DNA of 34,208 nt from a bacterium (GCA_021372575.1 JAJFUE010000014.1:1-34208), one strand, 5' to 3'; positions 6,479 to 16,101 are shown, counted from the stretch's first letter. The notes: generated from the letters alone by a model not told the origin. Program-made: numbers and translations.

Positions 6479-7597
6479 ATGACGCGCGTTCGTCCACCAC
6501 GCACATTTCGCAGGCGCCGCTGGTTCTGGGGCGTTTATATTTTGTTTATCCTGCTGTTGTTCGAGACCGGGGCGCGTTTTTACTGGTGCTCGTACGGGTG
6601 GCTCAACTTTTACAACGTGCCGTCGCGGCTGATGTGGGTGTTTTATCCCGAATTCAGGAACGTCATTCGCAACGACGTTCTGAACTATGATGCCGACTAC
6701 AAGATCCTGCTGCTGGGCGGGTCGTCGGTCCTGCCGCCGTGGGGCGCGATCGAGCAGGTTTTGCGCGAGCGGCTGACGAACGCCACCGGCCGGCCGGTGC
6801 GCATCGACAACCTCGGCGGCGAAGGCCACACGACGCGCGACAGCCTCATCAAATACCGCCACCTGAACCGCCACCGCTACGATCTTGTCATCGTTTATGA
6901 CGGCATCAACGACTGCCGCACGAACAACGTCCCGGCCGGGATTTTCAAGAGCGACTACTCGCATTACGCATGGTATTACCTCGTCAATCGCGAGGACCGG
7001 GTCGGCGGGCGGCAGTGGTCTGCCATTCCATTCACGATTTCCTACATGTGGGCGCGGATGTTCAGCGGGCATTTCCTGCCGGTCGAGATGCCGAGCGCCG
7101 AGATGCTCCGCTACGGCGAGGAGATCAAGTCGCGCGGGCCGTTCAAGGAGAACCTGCGCGAAATCCTGGACATTGCCGGCCGGCGCGGCGAACCGGTCAT
7201 GCTCATGACGTTCGCGACGTGGATGCCGGAGAATTACAGCCACGAGCTGTTCACGCGCAAGATGCTCGATTACACGCTGCACTCGGTCGCGACGCAGCTG
7301 TGGGGCTCGCCGCCGTTCGTGGCCAAGGGCGTGGCCGAGCACAACGGCGCCATCCGCGAGCTTGCCGGCGAAATGAAGGGCAGGCCCGAAGTTTTATTTG
7401 TCGATCAGGCCAACCTGATTCCGGGCGAGGGGAAATACTACAACGACATCTGCCACTTCACCGTGGCAGGCAGCGAGAAGTGGGTCGAGAACGCGATGCC
7501 GCCGATCCTGAAGCTGCTGGAGAAGAAAAAGCTTCCGCCGCTGGCGACAAAGAACGCGCAGACCATCGCGCCGGATCAGATCAACATGGAATTGTAG
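6479..7597 (+). CDS. Membrane-anchored SGNH/GDSL hydrolase
   Basis: A 372-residue protein with a single N-terminal membrane segment (residues about 15-35, after an Arg-rich cytoplasmic start) followed by an SGNH-hydrolase domain. The blocks are visible: GGSS at 80-83 with the candidate nucleophile Ser82, the block II glycine in NLGGEG (111-116), GIND at 142-145 with the oxyanion Asn144, and D323-x-x-H326 in NDICHFTVAG as the Asp/His pair. The family cleaves or transfers acyl esters, often on cell-wall or exported polysaccharides; the substrate here is unknown. It is the first intact + strand gene after the decayed region. No strong ribosome-binding site precedes the ATG. Confidence 0.85.
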   Translation: MTRVRPPRTFRRRRWFWGVYILFILLLFETGARFYWCSYGWLNFYNVPSRLMWVFYPEFRNVIRNDVLNYDADYKILLLGGSSVLPPWGAIEQVLRERLTNATGRPVRIDNLGGEGHTTRDSLIKYRHLNRHRYDLVIVYDGINDCRTNNVPAGIFKSDYSHYAWYYLVNREDRVGGRQWSAIPFTISYMWARMFSGHFLPVEMPSAEMLRYGEEIKSRGPFKENLREILDIAGRRGEPVMLMTFATWMPENYSHELFTRKMLDYTLHSVATQLWGSPPFVAKGVAEHNGAIRELAGEMKGRPEVLFVDQANLIPGEGKYYNDICHFTVAGSEKWVENAMPPILKLLEKKKLPPLATKNAQTIAPDQINMEL

Positions 7598-7627
7598 GGC
7601 TTCGGTTCCGGCAGTCGGCGAGAGTTT

Positions 7628-7660
7628 CGATTACGATTACGAGCACGAAGCACGATTGAT
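7628..7660. repeat. Iterated CGATTA / CACGA word
   Basis: CGATTA is repeated at 7628-7633 and 7634-7639, followed by CACGA at 7644-7648 and 7651-7655, in the short gap between the convergent SGNH hydrolase and radical SAM genes. It is of the same iterated-word type as other gaps in this window, but with no clear mirror arm. Confidence 0.4.
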
Positions 7661-7674
7661 AGCGGTCGCGCGCC

Positions 7675-8847
7675 CTACTTTTCGTCGTGCAGGATGCGGA
7701 CCTGGCGGCGCTTCATTGGGTCGGCGCTCGGGGCGCGCGAACAGCAGCGCCGGCACGTCTCGTCGAAATTGCCGCTCAAAATGCCGCGCCGCAGTTTCAT
7801 GAACCGCAGGCTGTTGATCGCCTCGTCGCGATCCTGGCGCAGGATGTTGGCCAGCGGGGGCAGGTCGATCCGGTGCGCACACGGGAAGATGTCGCCGCGG
7901 CAGTCGATCTGCAGCACCATCCACGGATTGATGCAGAACACGTCCTTCGGATACGGGTGCGAGTAGCGCGGGTCGAGCGTGTTGCTTTCGGAGGTGTCGA
8001 ACGCGCTCGCCTCGGCGTCCTGCGTGTGGCGGCGGACGTAGTTGCCGTCGGCGTCGAAATCGCCCGGCTCGAACGGCGGCGGCAGGAACACGCGCGGCCC
8101 GCCGGCTAAAATCGCGCCGAGCTCATCGTGCAGTTTCTTATAGGTATCGGGCTCGTTGAGCAGCGATTCCTCGTTTGAACGGTCGAACGGCTCGACGTGG
8201 AAGAACTCCATCTCGTCGATCTGGTGGTCACGCGCCCAGCGCGCGAGGTTCGGCAGGTCGCGCGCGTTCGACCGCGCCAGAATGGAATTGAACTTGAGGT
8301 GCAGGTTGGCGCGGGCGCCCTGACGCTTGCGATCGAGGAACGCCTCGACGTTGGCGAGCACGGTCTGCGGCTCGTGCCGGCCGCGCATATAGCGGTAAAT
8401 CTCAGGGTCGAGCGCGTCGATCGAGACGTTCACGCCGGTGACGTGCCTGGAGGCGATGAGCGCCTCGGCCTTGTCGCCCTTGAGCAGCACGCCGTTGGTG
8501 ACGACGCCGATGTTGGGGATCCCGTAGTCGTCGGCGATGCGGATGAGCTCGGCAAAATGCGGATGCATCAGACCTTCGAACGCGCACGGCACCTGCAGGA
8601 GGTACGTGAAGCCGAACAACCGTTCGGCGAGGATCTTGTAGTCGTCGAGCGGCATGAAGTAGGGCTTCTGGCGACGCATCGCATCGGGGACCCAGCACTT
8701 CACGCACGCCTGGTTGCAGAAATTCGTCACGTCGAGCCGGATGTAAAACGGGCGGTCTTCCGGGCGCGGGTGATAGGCGGCGTTGCACCACAGGGTGTGG
8801 CCCAGAGCCCATTTTGCCGAGTTTTTTGCGATTTTGGAAAAGTCCAT
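7675..8847 (-). CDS. Radical SAM protein with a SPASM-like C-terminus
   Basis: A 390-residue radical S-adenosylmethionine enzyme. The cluster motif C-x3-C-x2-C lies at Cys44, Cys48 and Cys51 (NFCNQACVKCW). It is followed by the expected partial TIM-barrel landmarks: the glycine-rich stretch after the first strand, IPNIGVVTNGVLL, and GVNVSIDALDPEIY. The C-terminal third holds further cysteines (CINPW, DCRGDIFPCAH, CRRCC) resembling the auxiliary iron-sulfur SPASM or twitch region. Such proteins modify peptides or sugars or insert cofactors; the substrate cannot be read here. It is a single gene, convergent with the SGNH hydrolase and divergent from the delta-60 gene. Confidence 0.88.
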   Translation of the reverse strand: MDFSKIAKNSAKWALGHTLWCNAAYHPRPEDRPFYIRLDVTNFCNQACVKCWVPDAMRRQKPYFMPLDDYKILAERLFGFTYLLQVPCAFEGLMHPHFAELIRIADDYGIPNIGVVTNGVLLKGDKAEALIASRHVTGVNVSIDALDPEIYRYMRGRHEPQTVLANVEAFLDRKRQGARANLHLKFNSILARSNARDLPNLARWARDHQIDEMEFFHVEPFDRSNEESLLNEPDTYKKLHDELGAILAGGPRVFLPPPFEPGDFDADGNYVRRHTQDAEASAFDTSESNTLDPRYSHPYPKDVFCINPWMVLQIDCRGDIFPCAHRIDLPPLANILRQDRDEAINSLRFMKLRRGILSGNFDETCRRCCSRAPSADPMKRRQVRILHDEK

Positions 8848-9012
8848 GTGATTCCAGGCAGGAGTGGGCGACCGCGCCCGTTTGCCCGCGATCAGTTTAT
8901 CGGCCCGCGCGCAAGGCGGTCAAGGGCCTTTACAGTCGATGAATTCGGATATATAGCTTTTTCTGGTTGTTGCCCAAATTGATCGGGGTGGGGGAGAAGC
9001 AGGGGTTTCTTC

Positions 9013-11553
9013 ATGGGCTGGATTTTCGCGCGCTGCCTGGCGGTCTTTGCGCTTGTTCTCGGCGTTGCGAATCCGGCGTCGGCTGCCGTGGCTTCGGCGA
9101 ACGACGGATTCGATCCCAACGCCAACGGCACCGTGCACGCCATCGCCATCCAGTCCGACCATAAAATCGTCATCGGCGGCGAATTCACCAAGGTCGGCGG
9201 CGTGAGTTTCAGTCACGTCGCGCGCATCAACATCGACGGGAGCGTCGATGCCGTCTTTTCCGGGCTGGGCGCGAACGGAAACGTGCTGGCCGTGTGCCTG
9301 CAAAAAGACGGCAAGATCCTGGTCGGCGGCTTGTTCACAAGCGTTTGCGGCACCGGGCGGAACCGGATCGCGCGCATTTACCAGAACGGCACGCTCGATG
9401 CTTCGTTCAATCCCGGCAGCGGCGCCAATGGCAGCGTCAACGCGATTGCGGTGCAGCCGGACGGCAAAATTCTGATCGGGGGCAATTTCACCGCGATCAA
9501 CGGCAGCACCCGGCAGCGCATCGCGCGGCTCAACGCCGACGGCTCGCTCGATGCGACGTTCAATTCCAGCGCGGACAAGACGATCAATATCCTGGCCGTT
9601 CAGGCGAGCGGAAGAATCCTGGCCGGCGGCGCGTTCACCACGTTCAACGGCAGCCCGCGCGCCTTGATCACGCGGCTTGAATCCGACGGCGCGCTCGATG
9701 CCGGCTTCGCGCCACTGACCACCGACGCCGGCGGCGCGTCCGTGAACACGATCGCGGAGCAGACCGACGGGCGAATCCTGATCGCCGGCACGTTTTATTC
9801 GATCGACGGCGCACCGCGGCACCGGATCGCGCGCCTGCACCGTGACGGCGCCATCGATGCGGATTACAATCCGGCCGGCGGCGCCAACAGTTACGTCAAT
9901 GCGATGGCCGTGCAGCCCGACGGCCAGGTTCTGATCGGCGGCTCTTTTGTCGATGTGAACGGAATGCCCAGCGTGCGCATCGCGCGACTCAATCCCGACG
10001 GCACGGCGGATGCCACATTCAAATCGGGGGCCGGCGCGACCAATATCGTCCGTTGCATCGCCCTTCAGGCCGACGGCAAGGTGCTCATCGGCGGCGATTT
10101 CATCGGATACGACGGTCTCACGCGCAACCACATCGCGCGCCTGAACCTCGACGGTTCGCTCGACCGGACGTATATTCCCGGGCCCACCACCACAAAATCG
10201 AGCATCGTCCGGTGCATCGCCGCCCAGCCGGACGGCAGGGTGCTGCTGGGCGGATACCTTGGTTACAACGATTACACCACGTTCCGCTATTTCAGGCGGT
10301 TTCACGCGGACGGCGCGCTCGATGCCACATTCAATCCCGCCGTGGAGCCCCGCAACCCGACGGCCATCGCGGTTCAGCCCGACGGCAGGATTTTGATCGC
10401 GGGCACGTACCAACTGGGGAGCAGCAACCAGCATGACCATCTCGATCGGCTGAACGCCGACGGATCGCTGGACGCAACTTTCAAGTCCTGTTCCATGGAT
10501 GACTTGATCGGGCACGTTTGGGCCATCGCGATCCAGCCCGACGGCAAGATCATCGTGGCCGGCACGTTTACCCAGTTCAACGGGCTTGCCCGTGCCAACA
10601 TCGCCCGCCTGTATGCCGACGGCTCGCTCGATTGGACCTTTTACCCGGGATACGGCCCGAAGAATAATTCGTACGTCTATGCGGTCGCGTTGCAGCCGGA
10701 CGGCAAGATCGTAATCGGCGGCGATTTCACGGTCTATAACGGAACACCTCGAAACCGGATCGCGCGGATCAATCCCGACGGTATGCTGGATACGACGTTC
10801 AATCCCGGTTCGGGCGCGAACGAGCCTGTCCAGAGCCTGGCGATCCAACCGGACGGCAAAATCGTCGCCGCCGGCGAATTCACGAGCTTCAACGGCGTGA
10901 GCCGCTTGAACATCGCCCGCCTCAACGCCAATGGTTCGCTGGATACCGCATTCAAATTCACCGAGAGCACGACCCGGGATTTCAATCTGGTGGTTCTGCA
11001 ATCCGACGGCAAGGTGATCGCCAGCGGCAACAACACCGTCGCCCGGTTGAATGCGGATGGATCATTCGATCATGCCTACGTGGCGCGGCCCGACGTGAAC
11101 GCGACCGACGGCGACGCCGGCGGCGGACTGGCCTTGCAGCCCGACGGCAGGGCGCTGGTCGGCGGCGAGGGCATCAAAACCATCCTCGGCCAGTATCGCG
11201 ACAACGTCGCGCGCATCTCCAATCCGGACGCGGCGGTTCAGCAGCTTCAGGTCGAGCCCTCAGCCGGCACCGTGACATGGCTTCTCGGCGGCAGTTTCCC
11301 GTGGCCGTGCATGGCGCTATTCGAGGAGTCCGCCGACGGCCGCGCCTGGAACAAGCTCGGGTGGGGCGCGCCGATCGACAAGGTTGGATACCGCCTGACC
11401 GGGCTCAAGCTTCCGATTGGAAAGAACCATTACGTGCGCGCGACGGGATGTTTCACGGAGGGCCAGAACATCAGCGCGTTCCAATCCACGGCGCGCTTTT
11501 ACGAGCGTTCGTCGCTTTACAACGCTGCGGCGTCGTGGCTGTTTTATAAATGA
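9013..11553 (+). CDS. Secreted delta-60 repeat protein
   Basis: An 846-residue exported protein with a clear signal peptide (MGWIFARCLAVFALVLGVANPASA). It then has fourteen copies of the delta-60 repeat, about 50-60 residues each, whose hallmark reads like VQPDGKILIGGNFT followed by RIARLNADGSLDATF. The repeats run to about residue 735 and form a beta-propeller-like array in this family. The last 110 residues are a non-repeat tail of unknown role. The family occurs in large secreted or surface proteins of many Gram-negative bacteria; its ligand is generally unknown. GGGG lies 8 nt before the ATG. The internal repetition also creates a long antisense open frame, which is a shadow. Confidence 0.92.
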   Translation: MGWIFARCLAVFALVLGVANPASAAVASANDGFDPNANGTVHAIAIQSDHKIVIGGEFTKVGGVSFSHVARINIDGSVDAVFSGLGANGNVLAVCLQKDGKILVGGLFTSVCGTGRNRIARIYQNGTLDASFNPGSGANGSVNAIAVQPDGKILIGGNFTAINGSTRQRIARLNADGSLDATFNSSADKTINILAVQASGRILAGGAFTTFNGSPRALITRLESDGALDAGFAPLTTDAGGASVNTIAEQTDGRILIAGTFYSIDGAPRHRIARLHRDGAIDADYNPAGGANSYVNAMAVQPDGQVLIGGSFVDVNGMPSVRIARLNPDGTADATFKSGAGATNIVRCIALQADGKVLIGGDFIGYDGLTRNHIARLNLDGSLDRTYIPGPTTTKSSIVRCIAAQPDGRVLLGGYLGYNDYTTFRYFRRFHADGALDATFNPAVEPRNPTAIAVQPDGRILIAGTYQLGSSNQHDHLDRLNADGSLDATFKSCSMDDLIGHVWAIAIQPDGKIIVAGTFTQFNGLARANIARLYADGSLDWTFYPGYGPKNNSYVYAVALQPDGKIVIGGDFTVYNGTPRNRIARINPDGMLDTTFNPGSGANEPVQSLAIQPDGKIVAAGEFTSFNGVSRLNIARLNANGSLDTAFKFTESTTRDFNLVVLQSDGKVIASGNNTVARLNADGSFDHAYVARPDVNATDGDAGGGLALQPDGRALVGGEGIKTILGQYRDNVARISNPDAAVQQLQVEPSAGTVTWLLGGSFPWPCMALFEESADGRAWNKLGWGAPIDKVGYRLTGLKLPIGKNHYVRATGCFTEGQNISAFQSTARFYERSSLYNAAASWLFYK

Positions 11554-11559
11554 TTCGCG

Positions 11560-12261
11560 CTACTTCAATATCGATTCGGCGTAAGCCAAATCTTCGGCGC
11601 GGGTGATCTTGAAGTTGTGGATCGAGCTTTCGACGAGCGCCACCGGAACGCCCCAGCGCTCGAGGAGCGCGGCTTCGTCGGTGACGTCGATCTCCGGTCT
11701 GTTCAATTCGAGGATCGCGCGCGGGACGAGGTCGGCGCGGATCGCCTGGGGCGTCTGCGCGAGCCAGATCGTGTCGCGGTCGAGCGTCTCGGCGACGCGG
11801 CCGTCGGCGTTGGAGCGCTTGACCGTGTCGGGCGAGCGCGCGGCGAGAAGGCCGCCGCCGCAGTCGGCCGCCGCGCGCGCCAGTTGCGCGATCGCTTCCG
11901 GGTCGGGGAACGGCCGCGCCGCGTCGTGGACCAGCGCGACTTCGTAGCCGGCGCGCATCGCGGCCAGGCCGTTGGCGACGCTTTCCTGGCGGCGCGTTCC
12001 GCCGGCGACGCATTGGGCCGGGCGCGCCAGTTCATCGATCCATTTGCGGCAGTTGGCGGGCAAGCCCCCGTCGCACGGAACGACGAGCACGATTTCGTTA
12101 ACAAACGGCAATTGATCGAACAGCCTGAGGCTGTGCGCGAATACCGGCCGGTCGCCGAGCGTCAGGAATTGCTTCGGCACGGCTTCGCCGAAACGCACGC
12201 CCTTGCCGGCGGCGACGATGGCCACGGAGCATCGCGGAGAGGCTTGGGGGTTGGTCGGCAT
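11560..12261 (-). CDS. ispD: 2-C-methyl-D-erythritol 4-phosphate cytidylyltransferase (IspD)
   Basis: A 233-residue enzyme of the non-mevalonate isoprenoid pathway. It joins CTP and 2-C-methyl-D-erythritol 4-phosphate to give CDP-methylerythritol, in the cytoplasm. Family motifs are present: AAGKGVRF (17-24) with PKQF (29-32) for CTP binding, the GGTRRQESV block, VHDAARPF, the TVK segment, TPQ and the TDEA segment near the C-terminus. Length fits the family. It starts 4 nt after the stop of the TIM-barrel-like gene, so the two are probably co-transcribed. It converges on the delta-60 gene with a gap of about 6 nt and no visible terminator. Confidence 0.95.
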   Translation of the reverse strand: MPTNPQASPRCSVAIVAAGKGVRFGEAVPKQFLTLGDRPVFAHSLRLFDQLPFVNEIVLVVPCDGGLPANCRKWIDELARPAQCVAGGTRRQESVANGLAAMRAGYEVALVHDAARPFPDPEAIAQLARAAADCGGGLLAARSPDTVKRSNADGRVAETLDRDTIWLAQTPQAIRADLVPRAILELNRPEIDVTDEAALLERWGVPVALVESSIHNFKITRAEDLAYAESILK

Positions 12262-12265
12262 GGGC

Positions 12266-13459
12266 TTAGTGGTGGGCGAGGCTCCCGATCAGGTCCAGCG
12301 TGTCGAGTCGTGCCAGACCATAATGGGAAAAGACGAAACGGTCAATACCGAATCCTTCGCAGGCGTCGATCAGGCCGGCGAGCGAGCGGTTGGCCTCGCC
12401 TTCCGCATCGCGCAGCCTGATGTCGGCGACGAGGCCGCGCTCGAGCTCGAGGATCTCGGCGTAGCGGTCCAGGCAGGCGTGCGTGGCGTTGATCGAGCAC
12501 GTTGTCGGAATCGTCACGCTTTGGAAGCGCTCGCGCAGGGCGCGCAGTTCGACGCCCCAGCGCCAGATCTCGTCGGGATGCTCGCTGAGGATCGGCTGGA
12601 TGAGCGCCTTTGTTCCGGCGATCGATTCGTTCAGCTCGTCGAGAAGGGTCGTGATCGTCTCGGAGCGCGTCTCGGCGTAGCGCGAGATGGGATTGTACGG
12701 GTCGGCGATTTCGTCGCCGATGCGGCGGTCGCTGAGCGAACCGGAGAGTCCCTGCCGCACCATGCGCTCGACATGGTATTTGAGCGCGCCGATTTCGATG
12801 TTGGCTTCCTCCGCGCGGTGGCGGCAATGCTGGCAGAAGCAGAGCGTCAGCAGGTAGCCCAGGTTCGGGCCGATCGGGATGCCGATCCAGCGCGGTCCCG
12901 TGTAGGACAGGTGCGAAGCAAAACTGAAATCCTCGATCTCGATCACATCGACGCCGACGCGGCTCGCGAGGTCCTCGACGAGCGCCTGCGCGTACGTGCG
13001 CACGTCGGGATTGGCCGGGCAGAGCGCGCCTTCAATGCGGTCGCCGAGCGCATTGACGCCGGTCACGTTCGGGTACGACATCGAGAGCGTGAGGTTGTTG
13101 AACAGCACGACCCACGCGGTCATGCTCATGTTGCGCTCGTGCAGGGCCTCGCGGGCGCGGGCGACGAAGACGCCGCTGCCATACTCGGGATGCACGCGCG
13201 GCCGCAACGCCTCGTAGCAGCTCAACAGGGGCTGGAAATAAAGGGCGCCGTCGGGGGCGTGGACCATGCCGTGGCGGCGGTTGTGCGGGCAATAAAAGCG
13301 GCCGCCGTGGTATGCCAGCGCGAGGTTGATGCCGTCGATTCCGAGTTGTGCCAGCCGGTCGAGGACTTCGTGGATGCCTTCATCGGCAAGGTCCCACACG
13401 AAGGCGCGAATGGCGCGCGCCGGCGAACGATGCAGGTGATTTGGGCCGCCCAGCGCCAT
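12266..13459 (-). CDS. TIM-barrel-like protein of unknown function (glycoside-hydrolase-like)
   Basis: A 397-residue protein without a signal peptide. The ATG at 13459 was chosen over an upstream GTG because GAGGA lies 6 nt before it. Features suggest a (beta/alpha)8 barrel like that of uncharacterised glycoside-hydrolase-type proteins: RAFVWDLADEGIHEVLDRLA, GIDGINLALAYHGG, a strand ending VDVIEIEDFSF (candidate acidic residues E174, E176, D177) and a cysteine cluster, C207-x-C209-x2-C212, common in such barrels near a substrate loop. No catalytic pair can be assigned, so a hydrolase activity is only a guess. It is the first gene of a likely two-gene unit with ispD. Confidence 0.72.
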   Translation of the reverse strand: MALGGPNHLHRSPARAIRAFVWDLADEGIHEVLDRLAQLGIDGINLALAYHGGRFYCPHNRRHGMVHAPDGALYFQPLLSCYEALRPRVHPEYGSGVFVARAREALHERNMSMTAWVVLFNNLTLSMSYPNVTGVNALGDRIEGALCPANPDVRTYAQALVEDLASRVGVDVIEIEDFSFASHLSYTGPRWIGIPIGPNLGYLLTLCFCQHCRHRAEEANIEIGALKYHVERMVRQGLSGSLSDRRIGDEIADPYNPISRYAETRSETITTLLDELNESIAGTKALIQPILSEHPDEIWRWGVELRALRERFQSVTIPTTCSINATHACLDRYAEILELERGLVADIRLRDAEGEANRSLAGLIDACEGFGIDRFVFSHYGLARLDTLDLIGSLAHH

Positions 13460-13596
13460 GTTATTTCCTCGATTCACTTACATTTTCAGCCCGCCACCCC
13501 CAAAATGTTAAGCAAAATCTGGTTGGAAACCGGCCGTCCGGATGGCGCGATTCCGACAATGAATCCAGCCTCGATCTTTTTTATTGCAATTAAGAA

Positions 13597-14907
13597 TTAA
13601 AATTCCGGGCGCGCTAACGTGAACGCGTAGAGTGGATGCTCGAGAAGGCGGTCGAGGAACAGCCGCATGAGCGGCATGCGCTGGAACAGTTGCTCGAACG
13701 TCGAGTGCAGCACGAAATACTTTTCCACGATGCGCACGGCGTCGATCAGGTGCTCCCACTCGACCTCGCGCGCGCCGCGGTCGGCCGCGATCGCCGCCGC
13801 ATACCAGTGGATCAGGCCCCACTGCATCATCTGAAGCTGCATGCCGAACTGGATCGAGTCGGCCGTTAGCAGGTCCTTGCGCTCGAGGCGGTGGCGGAAA
13901 TAGCGCGTCAACAGCGCGTCGAATTCCGGCCGCGCCGGATCGAACGCGATCGACCTGAGGTTTTGATACCGCACCGGCCTTGAAAGCGCGGGCATGTCGA
14001 TCGATCCGCGGCCGATGCCGTAGGCGAAATAGGTGAGGAAGATTTTGGCGTAGCCGCGCAGCCGGCCGGTGCGCCGGCCGTAGGTGTTGCGCAACTCGTG
14101 CGCGACGCCGAGGAATACACGCCGCAAAAGGCCCGACTTGGGGCGGCGACTCTTCATCTGACGCAGCAGTTGAAAGTCGTCCTGGCGGATGCGGTTGCGG
14201 AAGACCGCGAAGGCATCGTCGTTGGCCTCGGGTCCGGCGGTCTGGAGGCTCTTGCTTTCGCGCGCCTCGCGCACGAGCTTGATCAGCAGGTGCAGGTAAA
14301 GATACTGCATCAGCAGCCGCTCGCTGATCGGCTCGTTCTGGATTCCGATCAGCTCCGTGAGATCCTGCTCGATCGCGTCGTATTGCTGCCACGAGATCGG
14401 GATCGAGCCGGTCAGCCCGGGCGGGGCCTCGATTGCGCGGCGGCTGTGCGTCCAGCTGAAAAGGTCCTCGACCGATTCGCGCTGCGCCGACAGCGCCGGG
14501 CCGAGATTGTTGAGCACCGCCGTGCAGGCGAACGTCAGGCCGCAATACACGCCGTGCGGCGTTTCGATGAATTTATACGGGAAGCTCCGGCAGATGTTGG
14601 GCTTGCTGAAAAAGCCGAATTTTTTGTGGAGGGTGCACAGGCCGTCGGGCCCTTGCAGGCAGCACGTTTTGCGAGCGTCGGCGCGCATGATCAGGCGGCC
14701 GGGCGTCCACGGGCTGTCGATGACCGGGCAGCTCGGGTCGGCCGCGCCGGCGGCCTTGAGGTCCTCGGGCGCGCGCTCGCGGATCGAGCGGGCCTCATCG
14801 GGCGTGACCTTGATCTCCCAGAACTCGCCGCACGACCGCCCGCACTGGATGCACTCGTAGTTCATCCCGTCCGGCAAATGCAGGTCATGTCGCGTCGCGC
14901 CGCTCAT
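13597..14907 (-). CDS. YkgJ/FliB-type cysteine-cluster protein
   Basis: A 436-residue protein. The N-terminal 115 residues carry the zinc- or iron-chelating cysteine pattern of the YkgJ/FliB family (PF03692): C19-x2-C22-x3-C26, C82-C83, C91 and C106 in NICRSFPY. FliB members methylate flagellin lysines, but most members are uncharacterised. No flagellin gene is nearby, so FliB function is not claimed. The C-terminal 300 residues are helical and rich in Arg and Leu, with no recognised domain. The ATG at 14907 was chosen because upstream in-frame codons pass through an inverted-repeat region. It is divergent from the TPR gene at 15067. Confidence 0.78.
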   Translation of the reverse strand: MSGATRHDLHLPDGMNYECIQCGRSCGEFWEIKVTPDEARSIRERAPEDLKAAGAADPSCPVIDSPWTPGRLIMRADARKTCCLQGPDGLCTLHKKFGFFSKPNICRSFPYKFIETPHGVYCGLTFACTAVLNNLGPALSAQRESVEDLFSWTHSRRAIEAPPGLTGSIPISWQQYDAIEQDLTELIGIQNEPISERLLMQYLYLHLLIKLVREARESKSLQTAGPEANDDAFAVFRNRIRQDDFQLLRQMKSRRPKSGLLRRVFLGVAHELRNTYGRRTGRLRGYAKIFLTYFAYGIGRGSIDMPALSRPVRYQNLRSIAFDPARPEFDALLTRYFRHRLERKDLLTADSIQFGMQLQMMQWGLIHWYAAAIAADRGAREVEWEHLIDAVRIVEKYFVLHSTFEQLFQRMPLMRLFLDRLLEHPLYAFTLARPEF

Positions 14908-14947
14908 CGATTGAATGTTAGCATGCGGCGAAGGCGCGGAAAAGTGT

Positions 14948-15026
14948 GGAATGCGGAGTGCGGAATGCCGAGTGGAAGACAGGACCCATATAAGACCCAT
15001 ACGCCGCATTTCGCACTCCGCACTTC
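14948..15026. repeat. Iterated-word inverted repeat (GTGCGGA word)
   Basis: The left arm has tandem words GGAATGCGGAGTGCGGAATGC. The right arm (about 15003-15026) is its near mirror, with a perfect 11-bp core TGCGGAGTGCG (14952-14962) against CGCACTCCGCA (15012-15022). It lies in the divergent gap between the FliB-like and TPR genes, where promoters for both must also sit, so it is not simply a terminator. Confidence 0.7.
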
Positions 15027-15066
15027 CCTTTCTTCGGCAATTCTGCGACAGTGCGAAGTGGCCGTT

Positions 15067-16101
15067 ATGGAGGCGGCCGGGGTGATGCAGATTCAGGCCG
15101 ATTGGCATGTGGCGCTTACCGCGGCGCGCCGGGGCGATCTCGAACCGGCACGCAATGCGCGCTCGATGGATTCAAAGGGCGCCCTGCCCGATTTTCTTTA
15201 CGCGCGCTGCCTCACCGAGGCCGGCGCCGATCTGGACGAGGCGATCGAACTGCTTCGGCTCCTGGTCGAGTCCCGATCGAAGAACCCGCTCATCCCGCAG
15301 GTCCTGGCGCTTGCGCTGGCGCGGACCGAGCGCCCCGAAGAAGCGGTCAAGGCCGCCGAACTTTGGGAACAATCGGGCCTGCCGCACCCGATCGACCTGC
15401 TCGGGCAGGTGGCGCTTACGCTCGAGGCGCAGACGCGGCCGTGGCCCGACCAGAATCCAGGTTTGGACCTGGCGTGGCCCGGCGTCCTGCCGCCGCGCGA
15501 TAAGTTTGCGAGTGAACCCAACCCCGCCGTGGAGCCCCTTCAGCCCTGCGACAATTTGACGCCCGAGCCTGCGACAAAAAAACTCGGCTGGTTTGAGCTG
15601 AAGCGGATTGACAGCCTAGTCAACAAAATTGAAGAGCTCATCTCCAAGGGTCACGCGCGAGGGGCGAACGAGCTGGCGATCAACGCCTTGGCCAAGGGCA
15701 AGGAGACGCCCGAGTTGAATGCCGTGGCCGGGATCGCGGCCGACGAACTAGGCGATCCGGCGCGGGCCCGTGCTCATCTGGCGCGCTCGCTCGAGCTCGA
15801 GCCGAAGTTGCTCATCGCGCGCGCGCATCTGGCGCGGGTGTATTGGCGAAGCGGGTGGTTCGAGCTGGCGATGGCCCTCTGGCGGAGCCTGCCGGTTGAG
15901 GGGCCCTACGATTACGGCCGGCATTACCACCTGGCGCTTGGCTACGACGCGCTCGGCCGGCGCGCCGAGGCCGAACGGGCGATGGCGGTTGCTTTGAGCG
16001 ATTTCTTCTACGACATGCGGCATTATTACATTGCGCAGGCGTTTCGCCGCTGGAAGGCGCTTCGCGGCGCCAAATCCGAGTTCATGCCGAACGCAAAATG
16101 A
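15067..16101 (+). CDS. Tetratricopeptide repeat protein
   Basis: A 344-residue soluble protein without a signal peptide. Helical TPR-like repeats occupy residues about 10-125 (ADLDEAIELLRLL, ERPEEAVKAAELW) and, after a Pro-rich linker near 140-175, residues about 200-330 (GDPARARAHLARSLELEPKL, GRRAEAERAMAVAL). TPRs mediate protein contacts; no catalytic part is seen. The start is uncertain: an ATG at 15085 has GGAGG 11 nt upstream and may be preferred over 15067. The stop overlaps the start of batC by 4 nt, which links it to the bat cluster, possibly as an accessory factor. Confidence 0.78.
   Translation: MEAAGVMQIQADWHVALTAARRGDLEPARNARSMDSKGALPDFLYARCLTEAGADLDEAIELLRLLVESRSKNPLIPQVLALALARTERPEEAVKAAELWEQSGLPHPIDLLGQVALTLEAQTRPWPDQNPGLDLAWPGVLPPRDKFASEPNPAVEPLQPCDNLTPEPATKKLGWFELKRIDSLVNKIEELISKGHARGANELAINALAKGKETPELNAVAGIAADELGDPARARAHLARSLELEPKLLIARAHLARVYWRSGWFELAMALWRSLPVEGPYDYGRHYHLALGYDALGRRAEAERAMAVALSDFFYDMRHYYIAQAFRRWKALRGAKSEFMPNAK

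Noticed and set aside
8920-11001. A 693-codon open frame on the minus strand with internal repeats.
   Set aside because: It is the antisense shadow of the delta-60 repeat gene; its repeats mirror the repeat units, and the + strand protein has a signal peptide and a known repeat family.
14098-15066. Upstream extension of the TPR protein frame by about 320 codons.
   Set aside because: It is antisense to the FliB-like gene and crosses an inverted repeat; TPR character begins only after 15067.
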